DNA from: Chitinophagaceae bacterium
GTDB taxonomy: Bacteria; Bacteroidota; Bacteroidia; Chitinophagales; Chitinophagaceae
NCBI GenBank assembly: GCA_016722465.1
Contig: JADKJC010000002.1
Location: 944,501-1,008,500 of the forward strand
Direction: 5' to 3'
DNA length: 64,000 bases
The notes beneath the pieces were generated by a model. The model was not told the origin of the DNA and did not search any database. It worked only from the letters and a program-made list of their open reading frames with translations. Positions 34,910 through 43,341 of this stretch are shown piece by piece. Each line of letters starts with the position of its first letter. Position 1 is the stretch's first letter. A program made the position numbers and the translations under genes.

Positions 34910-36703
34910 TTAGAAAGTATATTTTCCTTCAGCAATCAGCTTATCTGCGATCCTTCTTCTTGCATCCTTGCTGTTGAAGGGTGTGGCTTTTGTAAAACGT
35001 TTCAATCCCAGCAGCATCATACGTTGTTCATCGCCTTCGGCAAAAGCATTGATGGCTTCTTTGCCTGCTTTATTTGCTTTATCCACGGCATCATTCAAAT
35101 AACAACGCATCAAATCAATGTACACCTGGCTGGCTGCTTCCCCTTTTTTGTCCACCATCTTCATCACTCTCAGCAAAGTGCTTTCAGCAACAAATGTTTC
35201 AATTGCCATGTCTGCAATATTCATCAGTATTTCCTGCTCATCACTGATCTTCATCATTAATTTTTGTACAGCAGCACCTGCCACCATCAATATTGATTTC
35301 TTCATATTCAAAACAGCTTTTTTCTCAGCAGCAAAAAAGCTATCATCCTCATTGCCAAATTCAGGGATGCTCATCAACTCTTTGCTCACTGCCATGGCAG
35401 GGCCCATCAAATCCAGTTTTCCTTTCATTGCCCTTTTCAAAATCATATCCACTGTAAGCAGGCGGTTAATCTCATTGGTGCCTTCATAAATCCGGTTGAT
35501 GCGGCTGTCACGGTAAGCACGGCTGATCATGTATTCATCACTAAAGCCATTGCCACCAAATACCTGTACTCCTTCATCCACTGTGTAATCAAGCACTTCA
35601 CTGCCATGCACTTTAAGGATGGCACATTCCACAGCAAACTCTTCTGCTGCACTCAGCACCGCCTCGTTAAATGGTTTGCCTGCATTCACCATATCAATTT
35701 CCTTATCATCTATCCATTTGCTGGTTCTGTACAATGCACTTTCGCCGGCAAATATCCTTACTGCACTTTCAGCCAGTTTATATTTAATGGCGCCAAAATT
35801 GGCGATGGCAGTTTTAAACTGTTCTCTTGTTTTGGCGTACTCCACCGTTCCGCTCAATGCCATCTTGGCCCCGCCCAATGCGGCAGCACATAATTTTAAC
35901 CGGCCGATATTTAAGATATTAAAAGCGATGATATGCCCCTTGCCAACCTCACCCAATAAATTTTCCGCCGGCACTTTACAATCCTGAAAATACAGTTGTA
36001 CCGTAGAAGAGCCCTTTATGCCCATCTTCTGCTCTTCCGGACCCTGCGTAAATCCTTCCATCCCACGTTCAATAATAAAGGCAGAAAATTTATCTCCATC
36101 AATTTTTGCAAACACGGTGTACACATCTGCAAAACCACCATTGGTGATCCAGCATTTTTGCCCGTTTAATATATAATATTTGCCATCAGCACTCAGCATA
36201 GCCGATGTCTTGGCACCCAATGCATCACTGCCGCTGTTGGGTTCTGTCAATCCATAAGCGCCTTTCCATTCGCCTGTTGCCAGTTTGGTTACATATTTTT
36301 TCTTCTGCTCTTCTGTACCAAAATATAAAATAGGCAACGTGCCAATACCTGTATGAGCTGCTACAGCCACACTAAAAGAATACCCTCCGCCAAGCCCCTC
36401 ATTCACAAGGGTAGAAGTAATAAAATCCTTACCCAACCCACCCATATCTTCAGGAATGGCTGCACCAAGCAACCCCTGCTCTCCGGCTTTTACCAGTAAT
36501 GAAGGCATTAAACCTGGCTCCAGTTTATCAATCCGGTCCACAATCGGGTGTACCTCGCCAGTCAAAAACTGCAGGCACATTTCCTTCACCATCTGTTGTT
36601 CTTCCGAAAAATCCTCAGGAGTAAACGTATCAAAAGCACTGCTTTCTTTAATTAACCATTCGCCACCTTTTAGCGATGTGGTAGTTTGTGTTGTTGTATT
36701 CAT
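34910..36703 (-). CDS. Acyl-CoA dehydrogenase
   Basis: A 597-residue FAD enzyme that oxidises acyl-CoA to the 2-enoyl-CoA, with the extra C-terminal ~180 residues typical of long-chain or VLCAD-type members. Seen are the FAD block AYGLTEPNSGSDA, CWITNGGFADVYTVF, and YRDSRINRIYEGTNEINRLL, which holds the usual catalytic glutamate (EGTNE). A MarR-type regulator precedes it on the same strand. Confidence 0.93.
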   Translation of the reverse strand: MNTTTQTTTSLKGGEWLIKESSAFDTFTPEDFSEEQQMVKEMCLQFLTGEVHPIVDRIDKLEPGLMPSLLVKAGEQGLLGAAIPEDMGGLGKDFITSTLVNEGLGGGYSFSVAVAAHTGIGTLPILYFGTEEQKKKYVTKLATGEWKGAYGLTEPNSGSDALGAKTSAMLSADGKYYILNGQKCWITNGGFADVYTVFAKIDGDKFSAFIIERGMEGFTQGPEEQKMGIKGSSTVQLYFQDCKVPAENLLGEVGKGHIIAFNILNIGRLKLCAAALGGAKMALSGTVEYAKTREQFKTAIANFGAIKYKLAESAVRIFAGESALYRTSKWIDDKEIDMVNAGKPFNEAVLSAAEEFAVECAILKVHGSEVLDYTVDEGVQVFGGNGFSDEYMISRAYRDSRINRIYEGTNEINRLLTVDMILKRAMKGKLDLMGPAMAVSKELMSIPEFGNEDDSFFAAEKKAVLNMKKSILMVAGAAVQKLMMKISDEQEILMNIADMAIETFVAESTLLRVMKMVDKKGEAASQVYIDLMRCYLNDAVDKANKAGKEAINAFAEGDEQRMMLLGLKRFTKATPFNSKDARRRIADKLIAEGKYTF

Positions 36704-36734
36704 ATACAGAGTTTTTTATTTCAAGTATTACGAT

Positions 36735-36799
36735 CGTTGTTCGTTGATGATTGGCCGTTGTTCGCAGGTTTTATCGGCCAACGGCCATCGAACAACGGT
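36735..36799. repeat. Short inverted-repeat element between MarR and acyl-CoA dehydrogenase
   Basis: CGTTGTTCG occurs at 36735-36743 and 36756-36764. Its inverse CGAACAACG is at 36788-36796, and GGCCAACGGCC lies between. The arrangement can fold into alternative hairpins and looks like a small REP-type intergenic repeat. Confidence 0.5.
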
Positions 36800-36805
36800 C
36801 AACTT

Positions 36806-37246
36806 TTATTTAAGATTATCATACACTTTCTGCAACACTTCCTTCGCTATTTCAATTTGCCCGTTGGTAACACCATCCAATGCTTCGGCCAGGGTTTGGC
36901 TGGCAAGGTCCATTGTTTGCTCCTGCAGTTGCTCGGCTTCTTTGGTAAGATAGATCAGGTTGATCCGACGGTCTTCTTTGCTGGGTACCCTTTTTACCAA
37001 CTTTAATTTTTCTAAATTATCCACCAGCCTGGTAATACTGGGTTTATCCCTGAAGGTTGAATCGCACAATTGCTGCTGGCTCATCCCATCCTCCTTCCAC
37101 AAATGATAAAGCACACTCCATTGTTCAATCGTTATATCTAAGTTAGCCTGTTTAAAATTCTTTTGCAAGCGCCTTGCAATGGCTGTACTGGCCTTACCCG
37201 TAATAAAGCTGTACAATTCCCCTTTTTTAAATTGGTTGTTTGGCAT
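36806..37246 (-). CDS. MarR-family transcriptional regulator
   Basis: A 146-residue winged-helix protein from the ATG at 37246 (upstream open frame to 37354 is not protein-like). Motifs: LDITIEQWSVLYHLWKEDG, FRDKPSITRLVDNLEKLKLV and the wing SKEDRRINLIYLT. It lies upstream of the acyl-CoA dehydrogenase on the same strand, so control of fatty-acid oxidation is plausible. Confidence 0.88.
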   Translation of the reverse strand: MPNNQFKKGELYSFITGKASTAIARRLQKNFKQANLDITIEQWSVLYHLWKEDGMSQQQLCDSTFRDKPSITRLVDNLEKLKLVKRVPSKEDRRINLIYLTKEAEQLQEQTMDLASQTLAEALDGVTNGQIEIAKEVLQKVYDNLK

Positions 37247-37371
37247 ATAGTTGTTTATGCAACTAAACAAAGTTAATGATTCAATTGAAATTTTAAAATT
37301 TATTTTTGTGGGGCTGGCAGTAGTGCAAAAATTAAACATCCTTGTGTCACTCACTTGTACGGCATATCATT

Positions 37372-37899
37372 ATGCAGCTTTTCATCCTCAGTGTTTCGTT
37401 GGTGCTTTTCGTGTTCTATGCTGCATTAATACTATACTATGCCATCAGTTGGCGAAGTATCCCGGTTTTTAAACATACATCCATCACCGGCCAGCCACCA
37501 ACGTTTTCTATTATCATTCCGGCCCGTAACGAAGCACAAAACATTAAAGCCTGTCTCGATTCCATCTGCAATCAATCTTATCCAAAAGAATTGTACGAAA
37601 TAATTGTTGTGGATGACCATTCAACAGACAATTCTGCTGCAATCATTCAGCAATACAAAACACAAAATGTAAAACTCATTTCACTAAGTGAACATATTGA
37701 TACTGGTTTATTGAACTCCTATAAAAAGAAGGCCATTGAAATTGCCATTGCACAATCAACCGGAGAAATGATTGTAACAACAGATGCTGATTGTTATGCT
37801 CCCGAAAACTGGCTGCAAAAATTGCTTCTTTCTACCAACAAACAAATGCAGCTTTTATTGCAATGCCTGTTGTGTACAATTGCGGCAACAGGTTTATAG
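37372..37899 (+). CDS. Family 2 glycosyltransferase, 5' part of a frameshifted gene
   Basis: A single N-terminal membrane helix (about 3-23) is followed by a GT-A fold: FSIIIPARNEAQNI, the nucleotide-binding IIVVDDHSTDNS and the metal-binding TTDADC. The frame derails at the A5 run at 37817-37821; one extra A gives NWLQKIASFYQQTNAAFIAM in the next frame. Start ATG 37372 is chosen over 37342 because the helix starts there. It is membrane-bound and likely acts on polysaccharide or lipid acceptors. Confidence 0.85.
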   Translation: MQLFILSVSLVLFVFYAALILYYAISWRSIPVFKHTSITGQPPTFSIIIPARNEAQNIKACLDSICNQSYPKELYEIIVVDDHSTDNSAAIIQQYKTQNVKLISLSEHIDTGLLNSYKKKAIEIAIAQSTGEMIVTTDADCYAPENWLQKLLLSTNKQMQLLLQCLLCTIAATGL

Positions 37900-38543
37900 A
37901 AATATTTCAGGCGCTTGATTTTATGACACTGCAGGGAATCACCGGGGCTTCTGTTTACAAACGCATACATAGTATGTGCAACGGCGCTAATCTTGCTTAC
38001 ACAAAAAAAGCATTTGTAGAAGTAAACGGTTTTAAAGGGATTGATAATATTGCCAGCGGTGATGATATGCTGCTGATGCATAAAATTTACAAGCAACATC
38101 CGGAAAAAGTTTTCTTTCTAAAATCACAAGAAGTGATTGTACAGACTGCACCGATGAGAACGCTGAAAGATTTTTTTAATCAACGTATACGCTGGGCAAG
38201 CAAGGCAGATAAATATGATGACAAAAGAATTGTTGGGGTACTGTTGCTGGTCTATTTATTTAATGTACTCCTGCTGATACTTCCGTTTATAGGCATCATA
38301 AAAAATTATCAATTATCAATTATCAATTATCAATTATCATTGCTCCAACTTTGGTTAACTCTTATAATTTGCAAAACCATTATTGAATTAATTTTCCTTT
38401 TCCCCGTTGCTTCATTTTTTAATAAAAAAAGTTTGCTGTGGCTGTTTCCTCTTGCACAGCCATTTCATATTCTCTACACTGTTATTGCCGGCTGGCTGGG
38501 TAAGTTTGGGTCTTACCAATGGAAGGAAAGAAAAGTAAAATAA
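37821..38543 (+). CDS. Family 2 glycosyltransferase, 3' part of a frameshifted gene
   Basis: Continues the fold with GANLAYTKKAF, the acceptor region ASGDDMLLMHKI, the QRIRWASKADKY motif of processive and related GT2 enzymes, and three C-terminal membrane segments. A tandem 7-bp repeat interrupts it at 38304-38338. The whole protein would be about 390 residues. Confidence 0.85.
   Translation: MASFYQQTNAAFIAMPVVYNCGNRFIEIFQALDFMTLQGITGASVYKRIHSMCNGANLAYTKKAFVEVNGFKGIDNIASGDDMLLMHKIYKQHPEKVFFLKSQEVIVQTAPMRTLKDFFNQRIRWASKADKYDDKRIVGVLLLVYLFNVLLLILPFIGIIKNYQLSIINYQLSLLQLWLTLIICKTIIELIFLFPVASFFNKKSLLWLFPLAQPFHILYTVIAGWLGKFGSYQWKERKVK
38304..38338 (+). repeat. Tandem heptanucleotide repeat inside the glycosyltransferase gene
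   Basis: Five exact copies of AATTATC. Seven is not a multiple of three, so gain or loss of one unit would shift the frame; in the present state the frame is open through the repeat and encodes NYQLSII-type units. Confidence 0.9.
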
Positions 38544-38627
38544 ACAGCATTAGTATAGTTTTAACAACCAACCTGCAACAAAACAATGCAGGTTTATCTC
38601 TTACAATAAAACCTAAACTATACAATT

Positions 38628-39293
38628 ATGAAAAGTACATTTCTTTTAACCCTGCTGCTTGTTTCCATTACATCATTTGCACAAATAAAAAAAGGCGCCT
38701 ACTCCATTGGGGCCGATGTATTGTTTGCCGGAAATAAAACAACCTATACCAATTCGAATAATTCTGATCAAAAGAATACAGCCATCCTTCTTTCTTTTAC
38801 AGCTGGCAAGGCGATTAAAGACAATTTATTTGTTGGTGCCGGTATTTCCTACCTTTCCCAAAACTCAAAAAGCGCCTACACCGGTAACGCTTCCAGTGAA
38901 CAAAAGTTTAACTCCATCGGGGGCTCTTTATGGGTAAGAAAATACTATCCCGTGCTGAAGTCGTTTTATCTTTTTGTAAACGGTGGGCTTTCAGTCGCCG
39001 GTATATCCGGTGAGAATATTTCTTCAGCAGTTATTACCCAGAAACAAAGCGGCATCAGTATGCAGGCAAATTTATACCCGGGTATCAGCTACCAGATGCA
39101 TAAAAACTTTTTCCTGGATGCTTCTATTAATAACCTGCTGAGTCTTTCTTACAGCAAAACAAAAACAGACAATAAAGATAACCAGGGAGCTACTACTTCT
39201 ACAGCTAACAGCAGCAATTATGCGCTTGCATCATCAATAGGCAGCGGTACCAATCCTTTACAAATTGGTATTCGGTGGATCATTCAAAAATAG
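38628..39293 (+). CDS. Small outer-membrane beta-barrel protein
   Basis: A 221-residue protein with a signal peptide (ending SFAQ) and about eight to ten amphipathic strands ending in QIGIRWIIQK. It resembles the OmpW/OmpA-like barrels common in Bacteroidota. No substrate or partner can be read from the sequence. Confidence 0.75.
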   Translation: MKSTFLLTLLLVSITSFAQIKKGAYSIGADVLFAGNKTTYTNSNNSDQKNTAILLSFTAGKAIKDNLFVGAGISYLSQNSKSAYTGNASSEQKFNSIGGSLWVRKYYPVLKSFYLFVNGGLSVAGISGENISSAVITQKQSGISMQANLYPGISYQMHKNFFLDASINNLLSLSYSKTKTDNKDNQGATTSTANSSNYALASSIGSGTNPLQIGIRWIIQK

Positions 39294-39325
39294 GAGTACA
39301 ATTTATTGTCAGTAACCTGCAGGTT

Positions 39326-40396
39326 TTATTGATTACTGCCTTCCGGTAAAGTTAACCTGTATTGCTTTAAGCGTTTATTCATCACATAAAACCATACAGG
39401 TGGTATCAGGGACAATAACATGCTGCCGGGATAACCTGTAGGCAGTTGGGGTGTATTATCATAGTGTTGTAACACCTGGTATTTCCTGCTGGCAAGGTAA
39501 TGGTGATCACTGTGGCGGCTGAGTTCAAACAACATCAGCCTGCCCAGTATATGATCGCTGTTCCAGCTATGCTGTGGCATCGTACGTTCGTATTTCCCGG
39601 GGGCCGTTTGCTTTCTTTGCAGGCCATAGTGCTCAATATAATTGACTGTTTCCAGTAACAGGATGCCCATGAAAGCAGCCAGCAAAAAATAAACAGTAAT
39701 ACTAAAACCAAAGTTGAAATAAATCAAGGCAATAAAGCCAAGTTGCACGAGGTGAACCTGTATCATTTCATTTTTCCAGTGCAGTATGGAAAGCCCTTTC
39801 TTTTTCATATCTGCATTTGCAATTTTCCAGGCAGAAATATAAGAATAGAAAATCGTACGGAAATAAAACAAGTAAACCGGTTCGTTATACCGGGCACTGC
39901 TGGGATCTTCGGGTGTTGCTACATTTTTATGATGGCCCTTATTGTGTTCAATAAAAAAATGCATGTATAAGGAAGTAAGCAAAGAGGCTTTTGCCAGTGT
40001 TTGTTCAAAAACATTTACCCGGTGGCCCAGCTCATGCGCTACATTGATACCGAATGTACCACAGAGTAAACCCATGGTACTTACCCTGCCTGCGATTTCC
40101 CAATTGGACAGCAACAAGCCTGTTTGAAAACTATTCAGGAAAATATACAAAGCCACAAACTGAAGCCCAACAAATATGTACAGCATTATGTCATACAGGC
40201 TGTCTTTTTTTGCTACTTCTTCTTCCGCAGCAGTCATATTTTTTTCATCTGGCTTTATCAATAACTCCGCTAAAGGCACTATCGCCCATACATATAACAT
40301 GGGGCTCCAGGTAAGCCAGCCATTATTTGTAAATGACAGGTAAGCGAGTAAATAAATAGTGATGGGAGAAAGGTATTTGAATGCCCGGATTTTCAT
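39326..40396 (-). CDS. AlkB-type membrane alkane/fatty-acid monooxygenase
   Basis: A 356-residue di-iron membrane hydroxylase. Histidine boxes: HELGH, HNKGHH and HSDHH, plus the family motif NYIEHYGL. Six membrane segments are expected. It hydroxylates the terminal carbon of medium-chain alkanes or fatty acyl groups with O2 and electrons from a rubredoxin. No rubredoxin gene is adjacent. The acyl-CoA dehydrogenase nearby (34910) would suit further breakdown of the products, though the genes are not in one operon. Confidence 0.92.
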   Translation of the reverse strand: MKIRAFKYLSPITIYLLAYLSFTNNGWLTWSPMLYVWAIVPLAELLIKPDEKNMTAAEEEVAKKDSLYDIMLYIFVGLQFVALYIFLNSFQTGLLLSNWEIAGRVSTMGLLCGTFGINVAHELGHRVNVFEQTLAKASLLTSLYMHFFIEHNKGHHKNVATPEDPSSARYNEPVYLFYFRTIFYSYISAWKIANADMKKKGLSILHWKNEMIQVHLVQLGFIALIYFNFGFSITVYFLLAAFMGILLLETVNYIEHYGLQRKQTAPGKYERTMPQHSWNSDHILGRLMLFELSRHSDHHYLASRKYQVLQHYDNTPQLPTGYPGSMLLSLIPPVWFYVMNKRLKQYRLTLPEGSNQ

Positions 40397-40461
40397 ATTG
40401 CAATTTTATAAGGTGAAAGTACTGAGAAGTTATTGAATTAGCGATTTTCCGTAAATCTGCC

Positions 40462-41082
40462 TTATACTAACCCCTCCTGTATTGCCACTTTCACCAAACC
40501 GGCTGTATTTTTCACATCCAGTTTCTGCAGTAAATTGTTGCGGTGGTTTTCTACTGTACGGAGACTCAGGTATAGCTTATCTGCAATTTCCTGGTTGGTG
40601 AATTCATCTACGATCAATTGAAGAATCTCTTTTTCACGCCGTGTTACAATTTGTTTGGCATTGCTGGCGGAAAGGCTGTTGAGTAATTGCTGTTTTAATT
40701 CTTCCTGTATAAACTGTTCACCGGCATACACCGTTTCTATGGCTTTTACAATTTTTTCGGGACTGGCATCTTTCAGTAAATAACCCATCACCCCCTGTTG
40801 CAAAATTTTCTTTATCTGTGCTATCACATCCACATTGGTGAGTGCAATTATTTTTATGTTGCGGTACGTTTTGGTGATGATGGCTGCCAGCTCCACCCCA
40901 CTTTTACCCGGCATTTGTATGTCCAGCAGCAATACATCCGGCTGCTGTTTTATCAGTCCTTCCAGCAATTCATCCCCATTATTGTAAATGCCGGTTATTT
41001 GAATATTGGGCACATCGGCCAATATTTTTTGCAGGCCGTTTAATATAATTACCTGGTCATCTGTTATGGCTAAGCTGATCAT
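40462..41082 (-). CDS. NarL/FixJ-family response regulator
   Basis: A 206-residue protein with a receiver domain (D8-D9, phospho-acceptor D54 in VLLLDIQMPG) and a C-terminal LuxR helix-turn-helix (VTRREKEILQLIVDEFTNQE). It begins six bases after the TPR kinase stop, so the two form a cognate pair. Confidence 0.93.
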   Translation of the reverse strand: MISLAITDDQVIILNGLQKILADVPNIQITGIYNNGDELLEGLIKQQPDVLLLDIQMPGKSGVELAAIITKTYRNIKIIALTNVDVIAQIKKILQQGVMGYLLKDASPEKIVKAIETVYAGEQFIQEELKQQLLNSLSASNAKQIVTRREKEILQLIVDEFTNQEIADKLYLSLRTVENHRNNLLQKLDVKNTAGLVKVAIQEGLV

Positions 41083-41088
41083 ACAATG

Positions 41089-43146
41089 TTATTTTTTTCC
41101 TGGTTCAAACTCCATGTATACACTGGTGCCTCTTCCTTTGATACTGTTGATATCAATCCGTCCACCCAGTTGTTTCACTCTTTCATTGATATTTTTCAAT
41201 CCCATGCCGGCACTGCTTTTTATCATGGTGATCTCCATCCCGTTGCCATCATCTTCCACGGTGATATCAAGCCCGCCATCCTCATGAAAATTCATCTGCA
41301 CCAATGCCGTGGCTGCTTTTGCATGCTTGCGTACGTTGTGGATCAGCTCCTGCACAATACGGTAAACCGGCAGGTAAAAGCTGGTATCCATTTCTCCGGC
41401 TGTACCCAATGTTTGAAAACTGATTACTGTTCCACCTTTACCCGTCATCCTTTCACAAAAAGATTTGATTGCATCACTCAAGCCTTCCTGCATCAATATC
41501 TCCGGCATAATGTTGTGTGCTGTTTCCCTTAACCCCGATGCTGTTTCTTCCAGTAGTTTTATTCCCTCAATAAAATCAGGGTTGTGCTCGTACTGGCTGT
41601 TGCGTCGTACCATTTCAAAATTCATTTTAGCAGCAGTAAGTAGTGAACCAATACCATCATGCAACTCTCCTGCAATACGGGTTCGTTCCTTTTCTTCTCC
41701 ATCAATCGTTGCATTCAGTCTTTCGATCTCCATCTTCTGCTGCAGGTTGTCGATCCTTTCCTGCTGCAATCTTTGTTTGTGTATATTTTTCCTGCGCCAC
41801 AATACAAAACCAAAAGCTGTAAAGAATGCTAAAAAAGAAATGCCTCCAATCAAATAATTCCTGCTTCTCACCCTATTCTCCACTGCTGCAATTTTCAATT
41901 TTTGTTCAGCCAGTGCTTTGTCTTTCTCCACCATTCGGTAGCGTATCTCCAGCCGGTTAATCATGTCGATCTTGTCTTTCTTCATCAGGCTGTCATACAT
42001 AGCGATGTACCGGTTGTTTTGCAACAGTGCATTTTTATAATCGCCCGATGCCTCATAACTGTTTGCCAGTGTCTTATATGCATCCAGCAGTTCTCCTCTT
42101 AAGTGAGTCCCGGTTGTTTTTAATTTTTCCAGTGTTTCATTCAGTAAATCAACAGCTGGCATATATTTATGCTGCTGGTACAGTGCTTTGCCCTTCAGTA
42201 AATTGGTAAAGAGCATGTAAAAAACAAGGTACCTGGTTTGTTGTGGTGCATTCACCATTGCTTCCACTTTATTGATATACTGCATGGCATCATCCGGCCT
42301 GTTTTCCTGCAGGTAGGTATCTGCAATGTTGGTTAAGGTCGAAATTTTACGGGCCAGCACGATCTTATTCAATTTCTCCCTTTCCTGCAGGTAGGTATTG
42401 TAATAGTACCTGGCGCTGTCAAATTTTTTCAGCGCATGAAAGTAGGCCCCCTGTAAAAAATAAACGCTTGACACAGCATCTGCACTGTCCTTTATAGAAA
42501 CAGCCGCCATCTTTGCTTTGTCTACAAATCTTTTCAGTGTTCGAAAATATTCATCCCCTTCTTTGCTGCCGTAATCCAGGTTGATCCAGAAGATAGCAAG
42601 CTTTGTATAAAGATCTACTGCCAGTTTTGGATTGGTGATATTACCCGATTCAATTTCACTGCCGAGCAAATAATAATAATAGGCCGATGAATCCAGCCGC
42701 CCCTGTTCATCAAAAGCCTCTGCCATTAAAAGATGTACTTCTGCTTTGTCATCTGTAGCAGAAGCCGCATCCTGTTCAAAATACTTCAATGCCTGCCGGC
42801 TGTATTCAATGGACTTATCGGAATTATTCCCAAAATACCATCTCGCCATTTTTGCATTGGACAATGCAAGCCCTTTTGCAAAATTCAATTGCCGGCTTCT
42901 TTCTGCTGCTGTAATAAAACTTTCCAGTGCTGCTTCCGGTTTTTTATCCGTAAGGTGGCTCCCTTCCTGCAGCAACAGCAAAATAGACGTAGTATCAAAC
43001 TGCTGCGCCATGGATGCCGTCTTTTCATTTGTTTGGGCAGCGGAATCCATTACCGGCAATAAAAACAACACCACCAAAACAATATCATGCAGGACGCTGT
43101 ATTTCAATGTATCCCTGCATTTTAGTGTATTGACGTTTTTACTCAT
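41089..43146 (-). CDS. TPR-containing sensor histidine kinase
   Basis: A 685-residue kinase with a signal peptide-like N-terminus, a periplasmic region (about 40-425) of tetratricopeptide-like repeats, one membrane helix near residues 430-450, and a HisKA_3 domain with H496 in AGELHDGIGS. The ATPase domain has VEDDGNGMEIT and GMGLKNINERV. The TPR sensor region is a common Bacteroidota design. Its partner is the NarL-type regulator directly downstream. Confidence 0.92.
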   Translation of the reverse strand: MSKNVNTLKCRDTLKYSVLHDIVLVVLFLLPVMDSAAQTNEKTASMAQQFDTTSILLLLQEGSHLTDKKPEAALESFITAAERSRQLNFAKGLALSNAKMARWYFGNNSDKSIEYSRQALKYFEQDAASATDDKAEVHLLMAEAFDEQGRLDSSAYYYYLLGSEIESGNITNPKLAVDLYTKLAIFWINLDYGSKEGDEYFRTLKRFVDKAKMAAVSIKDSADAVSSVYFLQGAYFHALKKFDSARYYYNTYLQEREKLNKIVLARKISTLTNIADTYLQENRPDDAMQYINKVEAMVNAPQQTRYLVFYMLFTNLLKGKALYQQHKYMPAVDLLNETLEKLKTTGTHLRGELLDAYKTLANSYEASGDYKNALLQNNRYIAMYDSLMKKDKIDMINRLEIRYRMVEKDKALAEQKLKIAAVENRVRSRNYLIGGISFLAFFTAFGFVLWRRKNIHKQRLQQERIDNLQQKMEIERLNATIDGEEKERTRIAGELHDGIGSLLTAAKMNFEMVRRNSQYEHNPDFIEGIKLLEETASGLRETAHNIMPEILMQEGLSDAIKSFCERMTGKGGTVISFQTLGTAGEMDTSFYLPVYRIVQELIHNVRKHAKAATALVQMNFHEDGGLDITVEDDGNGMEITMIKSSAGMGLKNINERVKQLGGRIDINSIKGRGTSVYMEFEPGKK

Positions 43147-43229
43147 GTTTTATATGCTGTTAATTAAACCCTGTATCGAGTAAAAATACAAAATAGCAAT
43201 TACAGCTTTACGGCTTTTACAACAGCTTT

Positions 43230-43264
43230 AAAAAGAAACGTCAGCCTTTTGTACAAAGGCTGAC
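43230..43264 (-). terminator. Intrinsic terminator after the Asp-box protein
   Basis: A perfect 10-bp stem GTCAGCCTTT (43240-43249) with AAAGGCTGAC (43255-43264), followed by a T-rich run on the minus strand. Confidence 0.8.
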
Positions 43265-43341
43265 CGAATCTATTTTACTCAGCAGTTTTTCACTTACACT
43301 TCAGGTTATTGGATTTTCAAAACCATAACACATGAAAAAAT

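Noticed and set aside
38304..38338. CRISPR-like or origin iterons
   Set aside because: Units of seven bases without spacers, inside a coding frame.
38570..39325. AACCTGCA/TGCAGGTT copies on both sides of the beta-barrel gene as mobile-element ends
   Set aside because: Eight-base matches only, no target duplication and no transposase; the left copy is probably a weak terminator and the right a chance palindrome.
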